NCBI GenBank assembly: GCA_903915655.1
Contig: CAIWTU010000093.1
Span: forward strand, 32,187-96,186
Direction of reading: 5' to 3'
Origin: an uncultured Geobacter sp.
GTDB taxonomy: Bacteria > Desulfobacterota > Desulfuromonadia > Geobacterales > Geobacteraceae
Length of the DNA: 64,000 nt
Shown: positions 20,040 to 28,773 of the stretch, piece by piece
Position numbering within the stretch: position 1 is the stretch's first letter
Layout of the letters: each line of letters begins with the position of its first letter
Notes under the pieces: model-generated
Database searches by the model: none
The model's input: the letters and a program-made list of their open reading frames with translations, nothing else
What the model was told of the DNA's origin: nothing
Made by a program: the position numbers and the translations under genes

Positions 20040-20129
20040 ACGACTTGAGCTCAGCTACCTGCTGATGCAGTTGCGGCATATCCGCAGCGGTGAAAATCTC
20101 GGCAGACTATTTTCCTGAAAGGTATTTCC

Positions 20130-21077
20130 ATGACAGATTCCATCATCATCGGTGTCAGCTCCTGCCTGCTGGGAGAACATGTCCGTTACGATGGCGGCCA
20201 TAAACATGATCGTTACATCACCGATACCCTTGGACAGTACTTCCGCTTCCTGCCGCTCTGCCCCGAGGTAGGCTGCGGACTGCCGATTCCCAGGGAGTCC
20301 ATGCGCCTGGAAGGCAATCCTGCCAATCCCCGGTTGATAACCGGCAGGAGCCGTATCGACCATACCGATCGGATGCTGGAATTTTGCCGGATAAAGGTCA
20401 AAGAACTGGAAGGTGCGGACCTCTGCGGTTTCATCTTCAAAAAAGATTCTCCAAGTTCCGGTCTGTTCCGGGTCAAGGTCTATAACAATGGCGCTGCAGC
20501 CAAAAGTGGCAGAGGCCTCTTCGCTGCAGCGGTGGCCCATCACTTTCCGCTACTCCCTATGGAGGAAGAGGGGCGCCTGAATGACCCGCAACTCAGGGAA
20601 AACTTCATCGAACGGGTCTTCACCTATCGGCGCTGGAAGGACTTTCTGGCCTCCGGTCCCACGCTGGGCCGGCTGGTGGAGTTTCATACTTCCCACAAAC
20701 TGCTGATGATGGCCCATAGTCCCGAGGCTTATCGCAGCATGGGAGTATTGGTCGCCCATGGCAAGGAATTGCCGCTGCCCGAACTCTTTTATCGTTACGA
20801 AGAGTTGTTCATGAAAGGGTTGGTCCTGCAGGCCTCGAACAAAAAGAACACCAACGTCCTGCAGCATATGATGGGCTATTTCAAGAAGCAGCTTTCCCCG
20901 GGAGAAAAGGCGGAACTGCTGGAAGTAATCGGCCAGTATCATGAAGGTCTGTCACCGCTGCTTGTGCCGCTGACGCTGCTCAGACATTATGTCCGCAAGT
21001 ATGAACAGCGGTATCTGCAGGGGCAGGTCTATTTGTCACCACATCCGGCACAACTGATGCTGCAGAATCATGTCTGA
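20130..21077 (+). CDS. DUF523 and DUF1722 (YbgA-like) protein
   Basis: The protein (315 aa) has an N-terminal DUF523 domain (GVSSCLLGEHVRYDGGHK, LCPEVGCGLPIPRE, KKDSPSSG) and a C-terminal DUF1722/YbgA domain (EFHTSHKLLMMAHSPEAYR, KKNTNVLQHMMGYFKKQLS). This fusion is widespread in bacteria and sometimes lies near photolyase or stress genes. Conserved cysteines in the first half suggest a metal or cluster site. The biochemical role is not known to me. Its stop codon marks the left core boundary of the island remnants. Confidence 0.9.
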   Translation: MTDSIIIGVSSCLLGEHVRYDGGHKHDRYITDTLGQYFRFLPLCPEVGCGLPIPRESMRLEGNPANPRLITGRSRIDHTDRMLEFCRIKVKELEGADLCGFIFKKDSPSSGLFRVKVYNNGAAAKSGRGLFAAAVAHHFPLLPMEEEGRLNDPQLRENFIERVFTYRRWKDFLASGPTLGRLVEFHTSHKLLMMAHSPEAYRSMGVLVAHGKELPLPELFYRYEELFMKGLVLQASNKKNTNVLQHMMGYFKKQLSPGEKAELLEVIGQYHEGLSPLLVPLTLLRHYVRKYEQRYLQGQVYLSPHPAQLMLQNHV

Positions 21078-21079
21078 TA

Positions 21080-21373
21080 CTAAGTTGCAATCAAATCATT
21101 ATTTACGATCCAACTGAAGCCGGTGAGGCTTTGAGCTCTTGATTGATCATTTTCCAGTGATACAAGTGCTTCGACAAGGGTGTCCTCGACGGAATCAAGA
21201 TTGTTAGCGGTCAGGATGCTGAAATCCCGCTCTTTCGTGATCCCCCGTTCCTGACATTCATCGGTCAGGTTCTGGCGGATGGCAATGCCCCGCAACCGCT
21301 TGTCGATCCAATCCTTCGGGTATCCTTTCTGTTCGTAGAGCTGTTTGATACGTTCCTGGGCCAGCTCGGGACT
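21080..21373 (-). pseudogene. DinD/BRO-like gene fragment
   Basis: This minus-strand frame encodes a stretch resembling the middle of DinD-type (DNA-damage-inducible, BRO/KilA-N related) proteins: LAQERIKQLYEQKGYPKDWI, KRLRGIAIRQNLTDE and ERGITKERDFSILT. The usual N-terminal domain and the remainder of the C-terminus are missing, and it joins abruptly to an integrase start at 21373. It is a deletion remnant, probably from an older island at the same tRNA. The family call is by recognised motifs and is moderately sure. Confidence 0.6.
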
Positions 21374-21429
21374 TTCGGTTTGGCATTTTTGACCTGAATA
21401 TCGGTCAGTGGTATAATCCGCCGCGGCAT
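21373..21429 (-). pseudogene. Start of a second P4-type integrase (19 codons)
   Basis: The first 19 codons read MPRRIIPLTDIQVKNAKPK, which differs at only a few positions from the start of the intact integrase at 47296 (MPKRVIPLTDVQVKNAKPK). The rest of the gene is gone. The sequence upstream of it (to about 21600) is also similar to the region upstream of the intact integrase, so this is a truncated relative and not chance similarity. Confidence 0.8.
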
Positions 21430-21480
21430 AGGGCACCTCCGGCTATAGGAGTATATTTGGTGAAAATCTACCAAAAAAAC

Positions 21481-21600
21481 GCCGGATGTCAAAAGACGGG
21501 GTCGGATCTATAGGGACGATAAAAAGCAAAAAGCCCCTGATTTCTCAGAGGCTTTCGGACTTCAATGGACTTCGCCAGATTGTAAATGGCGAGAGAGTCC
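21481..21600. repeat. Left attachment region of the island (attL-like)
   Basis: This stretch is an imperfect direct repeat of 47371-47484. Shared blocks are GCCGGATGTCAAAAGA (one difference), CTGATTTCTCAGAGGCTTTC followed by GGACT (identical), and CGCCAGATTGTAAATGGCGAGAGAG, which matches the tRNA-Ser 3' end with two single-base gaps. It keeps the terminator-like hairpin but not a functional tRNA end. It marks the left boundary of the 25.9-kb island. Confidence 0.75.
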
Positions 21601-21824
21601 ATCGAACTGCGGACTCAACCTACTGATATTAAAAAGATCCGGTAGGCCGCCTGAATGTTGCTACCACAAAAAATACCACAAAAGAATCAGTGGCCATTTA
21701 ATTGAATACTTTGTTTACCATAAGAAGGGCTTGTTGGGCAAGCACAATTCAGTCATTTACCATGTCGCAGACCGACAGAGTGCGATTAAACTGCTGACAC
21801 CGGACAAGATCCGGGGAGGTTCAT

Positions 21825-22172
21825 ATGTCAAATACCATCAAATACTATGACGCCCAACAATGGTTAAGAGAGACACAGCCAAAACGGGCAAAGCTCCCGG
21901 CAGTGCTAGTCGCAATATTCGTTACACTGTTCACCAGCGCGGTTGCCGGCCTGCTGGTCGGCCTCTGTTTCTTGGCGATATTCTGGTACTGGGCAATCGG
22001 CATCGCCTGCATCTCGCTGCCGTACATCCTGATGGACCGGGTGCAGGTGCGGCTCTATCATGGATACATCAAGGGAAAGCCGTTCTGGACGCTGATTAAA
22101 TATGCCTTCTCCAGCACGGACTATCGCCCCTGTTATGTCCCCTGGTGGTACTGGCGCTGGTACTACTGGTAG
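21825..22172 (+). CDS. Small membrane protein with a Trp/Tyr-rich tail
   Basis: I do not recognise this 115-residue protein. It has a basic N-terminal segment, two adjacent hydrophobic segments (about residues 25-70), and an unusual C-terminal tail rich in Trp and Tyr (YVPWWYWRWYYW). A GGGGAGG ribosome site precedes the ATG. It is the only clear plus-strand gene in the island and sits beside its left end, about 220 bases inside the attachment region. Small two-span proteins of this kind occur in conjugative plasmids and islands, but no function is claimed. Confidence 0.7.
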   Translation: MSNTIKYYDAQQWLRETQPKRAKLPAVLVAIFVTLFTSAVAGLLVGLCFLAIFWYWAIGIACISLPYILMDRVQVRLYHGYIKGKPFWTLIKYAFSSTDYRPCYVPWWYWRWYYW

Positions 22173-22188
22173 TAGAGATGTAATTGGC

Positions 22189-23535
22189 TTACTTCCCGTA
22201 TTTTGACCAGAAGCTGCTTTTCCTGCCATGATCGCGTCTGAGTTCAAGCAGATAGACATCATGTGTCTCCGCACTGCTCCATTCGCTGATACAACGGGCT
22301 AACAGATCAAGTTTCCGCAGATAGTTGACACCATGATGATAGATCCTGCTCTGGGCACGACGCAGTATGGAGTCGAGTAGAGCCCGATAGATTATCGATG
22401 CGCAGAGAAGGCGCCCGCTTTTCTCCATGGCTTCGGCCAACGGGAGTAATCCGCCGTAGTAATCACCATTGAGTTGGTCTGCATGTTTCAGCACATACGT
22501 TTCAGCTGCGTCCTGCCGCTCAATTTCAACGAGAAAGGCGGCATCCAGCGGAGAAAACCTGGCTGACCCAAGTATAGCGCCTATCTCGTCCGTCAGCAGG
22601 TCATCCCTCTTGTCATGGCCGATCACATCCAACAGAAGCAATAGAGATGAGGCGCTGCGACTCCGCCTGAATATACGCCATGCGGCTTCGGACTGCCTGG
22701 AACTGTTTCCTGTCCGTCCATGGATTTCAAGCAGCAGGTTATCCCGCTCCACCTGCATGTAGGTGTCCGCTTCTGGAATCTTTTCCAGCCACGTTAATGC
22801 TGCAAGTTCGTTGCCGCACTCCAGATAGACACGGGCAATGTCGACGCAGGCTGCGGTAGACAGAGTGTCCCATGAAGCCAGCCGCGCACGTTCGAACAGT
22901 GCGGGATCCTTAAACTGCCGGGCCAGAGATTCGACACCGTGCAGCCAATTACGGCTCTGATACTCTCCTGTTTCCTGGTCAGCCAGCTCCAGCATGCGTG
23001 ATACCATCTCCCGCATTGCCTCTGCGGGCAGATATTCCGCAGCGCAGTCAACCAGCACATCGCGAACTCCGTAACTGTCAGACTCCATCAGCCTGAGAAC
23101 GAGGTTCCCAAGCCACTTTTTGTTGGCGCAGCGTACGGCGTAGCTTACAAACAGCTCTCTCGCATCAAAGCGGAAAACATCTCCGACGCTGCCTCCGGAG
23201 TCATCACAACAGCCGAGAGCCCCGGCATCGCATTCGTAGAAGGCCGCAATCATTTCAGCTCCGGTCTGCGGGTCCGGATCTCCGGCGCGTAAATCATCGA
23301 GAACAGCCAACAGCTCCCGTGCATAATCCGATGATTCGCGCCAACTCACAAAACGGCGGCTCTGCCTGATTTCTGCTAGCTTTGCCATATACCGCTCGAT
23401 ATTCCCCTGTGGAGTCTGTGTCATCCGCTCCACCAGGTCATCCGCAGCATCGATGGTGCCTGCCAACTCCAGCAAGGCGTCTGCCAGCCTGTCAGCACCA
23501 AGATTCAGAAGTTTCTGCCTACGGTCATGATTCAC
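22189..23535 (-). CDS. Large helical protein, possibly DUF6880-like
   Basis: The protein (448 aa) is predicted to be mostly alpha-helical, with a start (RQKLLNLGADRLADALLELA) that resembles the DUF6880 family found near SWIM-domain and mobile-element genes. The second half looks like TPR-like helical pairs (ALTWLEKIPEADTYMQVERD). No catalytic motif is visible. It is the last gene of a group of three minus-strand genes (24443-22189) with tight spacing. The family call is tentative; the role is unknown. Confidence 0.7.
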   Translation of the reverse strand: MNHDRRQKLLNLGADRLADALLELAGTIDAADDLVERMTQTPQGNIERYMAKLAEIRQSRRFVSWRESSDYARELLAVLDDLRAGDPDPQTGAEMIAAFYECDAGALGCCDDSGGSVGDVFRFDARELFVSYAVRCANKKWLGNLVLRLMESDSYGVRDVLVDCAAEYLPAEAMREMVSRMLELADQETGEYQSRNWLHGVESLARQFKDPALFERARLASWDTLSTAACVDIARVYLECGNELAALTWLEKIPEADTYMQVERDNLLLEIHGRTGNSSRQSEAAWRIFRRSRSASSLLLLLDVIGHDKRDDLLTDEIGAILGSARFSPLDAAFLVEIERQDAAETYVLKHADQLNGDYYGGLLPLAEAMEKSGRLLCASIIYRALLDSILRRAQSRIYHHGVNYLRKLDLLARCISEWSSAETHDVYLLELRRDHGRKSSFWSKYGK

Positions 23536-23544
23536 GTGTATCTG

Positions 23545-24108
23545 TCACTCCTCAGGGAAAGCCTCATAGAAAATATCGCCCAGCGTGTCATGGAATCCCC
23601 AGCCGATATCACTCGTTGATATCACCAATCCCTCGAAGCGGTCGTAATAATCATCAATGGTCGCTTCATCAAGTGTCAGCAGCAGTTTGATGGCCTTTTC
23701 GTACATTCGCTCAAGAGCCGCAAAAAAATCTTCATCGCCGTACCCGACATCAAGAGAAAAACTGGCGCCGCACTCAACAAAGTGCACCATCAGTTCCAGC
23801 AGCCCTTTCGGATCACACCCCGCTTTGCCATAGTCGGATATCGCTTTCTTCGCAGTGGCAATTTCGACATCGTCATTGGACATGACATCCGGAAAGAGAG
23901 CATCTTCTATGATTTTCTTGTACGGCTTGAGTGCATCGCTGCCGAGCGAAAAACGGGCATGCATGAAGTTTTTGTTCGGGGTACTGTAGGCATACAGGTC
24001 CGAGATGAGACCGATCAGCGCAGAACGCTCAAAATCGGCAATGGCGGACTTGACATCGCTCCAGGACGGTTTCTTCTTGGGAGGTTTGGTTGATTTTCTT
24101 GCGGTCAT
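23545..24108 (-). CDS. Conserved hypothetical, possibly DUF6155-like
   Basis: This 187-residue acidic protein has a Lys/Pro-rich N-terminus and helical segments (ADFERSALIGLISDLYAYST, PYKKIIEDALFPDV) that resemble DUF6155 proteins. The C-terminus is acidic. It overlaps the stop of the gene before it by an ATGA arrangement and ends ten bases before the next gene, so the three genes are probably translated as a unit. I know no biochemical function for it. Confidence 0.7.
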   Translation of the reverse strand: MTARKSTKPPKKKPSWSDVKSAIADFERSALIGLISDLYAYSTPNKNFMHARFSLGSDALKPYKKIIEDALFPDVMSNDDVEIATAKKAISDYGKAGCDPKGLLELMVHFVECGASFSLDVGYGDEDFFAALERMYEKAIKLLLTLDEATIDDYYDRFEGLVISTSDIGWGFHDTLGDIFYEAFPEE

Positions 24109-24431
24109 AGGAAGGAAGATCCATTTCCAGAGATTTTCTTTGCCACAAACGAACTATCGTCACCATTGTGGATATAGATTTTGCCGGTCAGTGTGTCGCC
24201 GTCACAGGTAAACTCGCCGAAACCGCTGGCCGGATCGCACTCATCGTTACCGTCCCAGGAAAACCTGTAGCTGCCCGACTTGTCCTTGCGGATGTCCATA
24301 TCGCCGTCAACGCAGATGAAGTGCAAATAGCCCCTGTTTCCTTTGATCTTGATGTAGCCTGGTTCGACAAGGTCGATATCTTTCTTGTCCCATTCGGACA
24401 TTTCGATGATTTCATAGGTGCCCTCGATCAT
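24105..24431 (-). CDS. Small conserved hypothetical protein
   Basis: The protein (108 aa from ATG 24431; a GTG four codons upstream is possible) has the pattern EGTYEIIEMSEWDKKDIDLV, FSWDGNDECDPASG and IYIHNGDDSSF. I recall this as a conserved family of small, probably beta-rich proteins seen beside mobile elements, without known function. It is the first gene of the three-gene group that runs left to 22189. Confidence 0.7.
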   Translation of the reverse strand: MIEGTYEIIEMSEWDKKDIDLVEPGYIKIKGNRGYLHFICVDGDMDIRKDKSGSYRFSWDGNDECDPASGFGEFTCDGDTLTGKIYIHNGDDSSFVAKKISGNGSSFL

Positions 24432-24454
24432 ACGTTCTGACACTCTGTTGTGCT

Positions 24455-25450
24455 TCAGTTCTTTCGGTTGATCAGGCTGACGATCACCTTGACAATGGTA
24501 TCTTTCTCTTCCGGCCGGCTCTCGGCGATCAGCAGGGTCAGCGCCACCAAGGCGTTGTCGGCCAGGCGCTTACTGCCGTCCGGACGGTAGAGGATACCGT
24601 TCATGCCGAGAAAATAGATGAACAGAGCGGCAGCGATCCGCTTGTTGCCGTCGCTGAAGGCGTGGTTCTTGACAACGAAGTAGAGGAGGTTCGCCCCCTT
24701 TTCCTCAACGCTCGGGTACAGCTCGTTACCGCCGAAAGTCTGGTAGATTGCCCCCAGGGCGCTCTTGAACCCCTGATCCTTTTCAATACCAAACAACCCG
24801 TCGAACTCGCCTTTCATCGATGCGACGATGTCAATTGCTTCATCGTAGTCAATGACGTGCAGCGCCTTGCCGGTTGTCTCCTCGATGGCCAGGGTGCCGT
24901 GGTCGTAACGATCCAGCAGGGTCAGGGCATAGGCGTAATCGCTGATGACCCGCAGCACATCCCGCCCGGTTTCGCTCACGAGTTCCTGATTTGCCAGCGT
25001 GCGAGCCAGCAACTCGACAGTCTGGCGCATCTCCAGAAGTTTGGTGCTCTCCTCCTTCAGTCGTTGCTCATTGACCGTATAGCCCTTGACGATATGGTCG
25101 CGCAAAACCCTGGTCGCCCATATACGAAATCTGGTGGCTTTTACAGAATTGACACGGTAGCCGATAGAAATAATCATATCCAGATTGTATAGAATCTGGC
25201 TTCGTTTTACTTTCCTCCCGCCCTCGATTTGAACTCTTTCCATTTTGGAAACAGTTGCGGATGCATCCAACTCACCACTCCCCAGAATATTCCGGATATG
25301 TTTTGACACAGCTGGAACATTTACGTCGAAAAGATCAGCAAGTTGTGGTTGTGTCAGCCAGACCGTCTCATGATCAAGGCGGACTTCGAGGGAAGTGGTC
25401 CCATCAGGACTCTGGTAGAGGATTACGGCGTTATCTGAACTGCTGCTCAT
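24455..25450 (-). CDS. RhuM-type protein with a C-terminal Fic/Doc domain
   Basis: The protein (331 aa) has an N-terminal RhuM-like DNA-binding region (WLTQPQLADLFDVNVPAVSK, ILYNLDMIISIGYRVNS) and a C-terminal Fic/Doc domain. The catalytic motif HAFSDGNKR (residues 263-271) is close to the Doc motif HxFxDANKR, so kinase-type or AMP-transferring activity is possible. Such fusions are common in bacterial islands and are often called virulence or death-on-curing proteins. No separate antitoxin is obvious; the adjacent 108-residue protein (24105-24431) could be tested. It lies downstream of the defence block. Confidence 0.88.
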   Translation of the reverse strand: MSSSSDNAVILYQSPDGTTSLEVRLDHETVWLTQPQLADLFDVNVPAVSKHIRNILGSGELDASATVSKMERVQIEGGRKVKRSQILYNLDMIISIGYRVNSVKATRFRIWATRVLRDHIVKGYTVNEQRLKEESTKLLEMRQTVELLARTLANQELVSETGRDVLRVISDYAYALTLLDRYDHGTLAIEETTGKALHVIDYDEAIDIVASMKGEFDGLFGIEKDQGFKSALGAIYQTFGGNELYPSVEEKGANLLYFVVKNHAFSDGNKRIAAALFIYFLGMNGILYRPDGSKRLADNALVALTLLIAESRPEEKDTIVKVIVSLINRKN

Positions 25451-25641
25451 GTTTTTCCCCGATACAGCTTTTTTATCGATATTGGCAGTTGTTGAAAAAA
25501 TGGAAATAACTGCCCTTTCAACAAGTCATCAGGAAATAACCGGACTTGTTTTATTCCTTACAGGCACTCGGATGACGAGCACTGATTTTTTAGAGTTTTT
25601 ATTCACGCATCTCTCCCGACCGTCGAATCAGGATTATAGTA

Positions 25642-25824
25642 TCACGGTTTGATATAGGCGTTCAGCCCGATAGTAATCGGCTTTCCATCAACTTCAGCCG
25701 TGGTGACAGCATTGCCCCGCGTACTGGCAACCACCAATGTCTTACCTGAAGCCGATGGTGTTGGTTTCTCTAGGTCAATTTCAATGCAGAGCTTGTTGCC
25801 TTTGATTTCAACTGTCATTGCCAT
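25642..25824 (-). CDS. 60-residue conserved island protein
   Basis: The small protein is predicted to be beta-rich (MTVEIKGNKLCIEIDLE, GKTLVVASTRGNAVT, DGKPITIGLNAYIKP). I recognise it as a short conserved protein that recurs beside restriction or defence genes, without a known role. The start is backed by a GGAGATC ribosome site. Upstream, AAACACAC (25838-25845) and GTGTGTTT form an inverted repeat that may be an operator or a weak terminator. Confidence 0.75.
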   Translation of the reverse strand: MAMTVEIKGNKLCIEIDLEKPTPSASGKTLVVASTRGNAVTTAEVDGKPITIGLNAYIKP

Positions 25825-25887
25825 CTATAGATCTCCTTTCAAACACACAATAAACGCGCGATCGTGTGTTTATTTTCTCGAGTGTGT

Positions 25888-27579
25888 TTAGTCGTGCGTT
25901 TTAAGCATGTAATATGAACCCCGCCCACTGCCATGAAGCTCTATCTTGTTATCTTTAGACATCTTTTTTAGCAGATGATACGCCTGAGCAGGGGTGACCT
26001 TACACAATTCGGCAACGTCTTCCCGTGTGATTCGTTTGTCTTTTTGTGCATCCAGTGCAGAAAGAACCATCTGGTGCTGTTGAATCTTGTCGAATCCTTT
26101 CGTCCTCACATAGCCTGAAACATCATCAAGTCGATTATAAAGAGTTGCCGCTAGGTGATAAATCCTTGCGCGTTTTTCGCCACGCGCTTCAATCAGGCCG
26201 CGTTCAAGAAGACGTTCCAGCACTCTTTTTCCATCTGAAGCCCCCTTCTGAATAACCTTGGAAACATGGTCGGAATCAATTCGTCGCTCAGCAAAGAGGG
26301 TATTCAATACTATTAATTCATCCAATACAAACGGCCTGCCAGCTTTATCCTCTTCGTAGACGAACGACGCAAATTTAAGTGACGGCTCGCCACCATTCAG
26401 GATGACACGAACTCCACTGGAATCGCTGCGCACATAATCAGGAGCCGGGCGACCATAGCGAAGTTGCCCTTCAAATATTCTGTCAACACCCCGGCCAGTC
26501 TGCTCAACCAGCCCGATTCGCTTGAACGCGGCTGCCAATCGTGGATTTCTCGGTTTTGGTTCATGGACAAGGAGATTGTCAATGGTTACCCCCTCCGGAA
26601 AGCCACCGGGGCTGGCAATGAGCATGTGGTCATGGTGCATCTGAATATACACATCATCAAGCCGCGTGTAGTCACGGTGGAGGACAGCATTGTTGACGGC
26701 TTCACGGAAGCCACTTGGGGAATAGTCCGGTACCGGTAGCCGGAGCATACCGATGGTAATTTCCTTTTCTTCGTTGCGAGCTGCGAAGCGAGATCCGATT
26801 TCCTGAAGTGTTTTGAGCAACGGTGCCCTGAAAGCATCGTTAACCTTCACATTGGCCTGTGAGTCAAGAACCTGAAAATGAACTTGATGAGTGGGAACGA
26901 CGTCGGCGATAACATCTTCTCTGCCGAGGAGCAATAGACCTGCGACATTGGGGACAAGTTTGCCGTGGCGAGTTTCCACAAGTCGGAGTGCCTTGGCAAC
27001 TTCTTCATTGGAAAGGTCCAGCAGGCTTCTATCGCCACGAAGACGGACGATCTCCTGGCGTAACCGTTCAAATTCCAGTGGGTCAAGATCAGCAAAGGTC
27101 AGCTGTTCGAGCACCTGTGCCGAGAAGTCCAACAGTCCCAGGTCAACCCTGCGAGAGCGCTGATCTCGGGGATAGAACGGCACACTTTCCGGCTTGCCGT
27201 CCGATTTGATGGTCCGATGCAGCGCTTTCCCTGATTTTGTAGCGCACGGTTCAGGGTAGGGATCAACCTCAATGGCAATAACCTGTCCCAGATCGTGCCT
27301 GACAACAGAGATGCGGGTGTTAATGCTCGGGACGGTATTGTTGAAAATTGCCGACTGGAGTTTTGGTGGGTCAGTAACATCGCCATGCCGGTGGTGGGCT
27401 CCGGTTATTGCGCCGTCGTCCTCGACGCCGATCAGGAGAACACCGCCTTTACTGTTGGCCAGGGAAACAACCTCTTCGTAAATCTCGCGGTCCGGCATTG
27501 TGCGCCGGTCGGATTTGAACTCCACGTCAAGCTGTTCGCCTTTGGCGACTATAGCGGTGAGTTGTTCGGATGTAATCAT
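25888..27579 (-). CDS. Schlafen-AlbA/GHKL-like ATPase regulator
   Basis: The protein (563 aa) has an N-terminal Schlafen AlbA_2 domain (about residues 16-130; VEFKSDRR, SLANSKGGVLLIGVEDDG), a GHKL-like ATPase region (about 300-400; AVNNAVLHRDY, PGGFPEGV, GLVEQTGRGVDRI) and C-terminal winged-helix segments (residues 505-563). Proteins of this build are annotated as transcriptional regulators or ATP-dependent helicase relatives and are frequent in defence islands. It lies 112 bases after the DUF91 gene on the same strand. Whether it belongs to the restriction operon is not certain. Confidence 0.88.
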   Translation of the reverse strand: MITSEQLTAIVAKGEQLDVEFKSDRRTMPDREIYEEVVSLANSKGGVLLIGVEDDGAITGAHHRHGDVTDPPKLQSAIFNNTVPSINTRISVVRHDLGQVIAIEVDPYPEPCATKSGKALHRTIKSDGKPESVPFYPRDQRSRRVDLGLLDFSAQVLEQLTFADLDPLEFERLRQEIVRLRGDRSLLDLSNEEVAKALRLVETRHGKLVPNVAGLLLLGREDVIADVVPTHQVHFQVLDSQANVKVNDAFRAPLLKTLQEIGSRFAARNEEKEITIGMLRLPVPDYSPSGFREAVNNAVLHRDYTRLDDVYIQMHHDHMLIASPGGFPEGVTIDNLLVHEPKPRNPRLAAAFKRIGLVEQTGRGVDRIFEGQLRYGRPAPDYVRSDSSGVRVILNGGEPSLKFASFVYEEDKAGRPFVLDELIVLNTLFAERRIDSDHVSKVIQKGASDGKRVLERLLERGLIEARGEKRARIYHLAATLYNRLDDVSGYVRTKGFDKIQQHQMVLSALDAQKDKRITREDVAELCKVTPAQAYHLLKKMSKDNKIELHGSGRGSYYMLKTHD

Positions 27580-27691
27580 ATTTCCCTCTTATGGTCATGT
27601 CCGTTCTCGATATGTCAGGACAAACACTTTGTACGCCAAGAGCTTAAAAATTCACCGGAAATGGGACTTACTGCGTATTGAGTATACTCCG

Positions 27692-28768
27692 TCATTCTAC
27701 TCCAAACCGCTGCTTCAGCTGCTCAATGGTATGATTCCACTTGTGAGTTTTGGGACGAGCGACGGTGTTCTGGTTGCCGAAGAAGCCGACTTCTGAGACG
27801 GCCTCGTTTATCGGCTTCGTGCAAATCCATTCGACAGGCACGAAATATTCGGACTTTTCTTCGTCGTCGTTGAATTGCCGGTGATAATTGGACTGCGCGA
27901 CATCCAACAGAGACCGTTCGACTCCGTCAACAATGACCTTGAACTCACTGGCCCGAATGGCACTGCCGGTTACACGTCCCACACCGACATAGCCCTGTTG
28001 AGGAATATTCACCCATACGCGGTCTCCCGGTGAGAGCATGAAAAGCGTCTGGCTGTACCATCTCCCTCCGCCACCACTAATGAAGCCGTGCTTCACCGCT
28101 TCCTTCCAGTCTCGATCAGCACTCTGTCCAAACGAAACGTAATACTCCCCATTCCACTCGCCGCGTTCTCCGGCCGGGCCTGCAGTCGCTTTGCTTTCAG
28201 TCTCTACCGGATCAATCAGCCAGGCACGGCTCAAATATTGACTGGGACCGTCTTGGAAAACCTGGAAGAAGATGACGTTGATCGCAATGTCCATCCTGTT
28301 CAGGTAATTGACAATGCGTTCAGTGCTCAGATCCAGTGACGATGCAACAATGACTATTTGATGGGAGCCATTTAGCTGTTCCTCATCCAGAGGTAGACCG
28401 AAGCGTTGCCGGAAAATATCACCCAATGATCCACCACCGGAAAACCGATTATAGATGGACGCAATATCATCAGCCTTGAGGTCTTGCGCCCATGAGGCAT
28501 AGTCCAATGCCTGGGCAACAACTTCGCGCGGAGTCATGTCGCGCTTCAGCTCAATCACGATAAGCTGACCATCCTGGTTTAACGCCAGAAGGTCGATGAA
28601 GCCACCGTGGGTGGTACGCACCTGTCGTCCGATAAGAAGCCAACGATCGGAGAGGATAGTAGGATCTTCGGTAATCATCTGCTCCAGCAAGGCTTCCTTG
28701 CCGAGAGATACTTCTGCTAAGGGTTCAGGCTTGGTTCCAACTTTCCAGATGGCGTGACGAATAGGCAT
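27692..28768 (-). CDS. DUF91/NucS-like PD-(D/E)XK endonuclease
   Basis: The protein (358 aa) has an N-terminal PD-(D/E)XK nuclease fold: GGFIDLLALNQDG with Asp59 and VIELKRD with Glu73 and Lys75, which are the family's catalytic residues. This resembles DUF91/NucS-type nucleases, which cut at mismatches or branched DNA, but the C-terminal half is different and contains an SH3-like stretch (SPGDRVWVNIPQQGYVGVGR). Its start lies five bases after the stop of the 791-residue gene, so the two are almost certainly co-translated. A role in DNA cleavage is inferred; the substrate is unknown. Confidence 0.85.
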   Translation of the reverse strand: MPIRHAIWKVGTKPEPLAEVSLGKEALLEQMITEDPTILSDRWLLIGRQVRTTHGGFIDLLALNQDGQLIVIELKRDMTPREVVAQALDYASWAQDLKADDIASIYNRFSGGGSLGDIFRQRFGLPLDEEQLNGSHQIVIVASSLDLSTERIVNYLNRMDIAINVIFFQVFQDGPSQYLSRAWLIDPVETESKATAGPAGERGEWNGEYYVSFGQSADRDWKEAVKHGFISGGGGRWYSQTLFMLSPGDRVWVNIPQQGYVGVGRVTGSAIRASEFKVIVDGVERSLLDVAQSNYHRQFNDDEEKSEYFVPVEWICTKPINEAVSEVGFFGNQNTVARPKTHKWNHTIEQLKQRFGVE

Positions 28769-28773
28769 AATGT

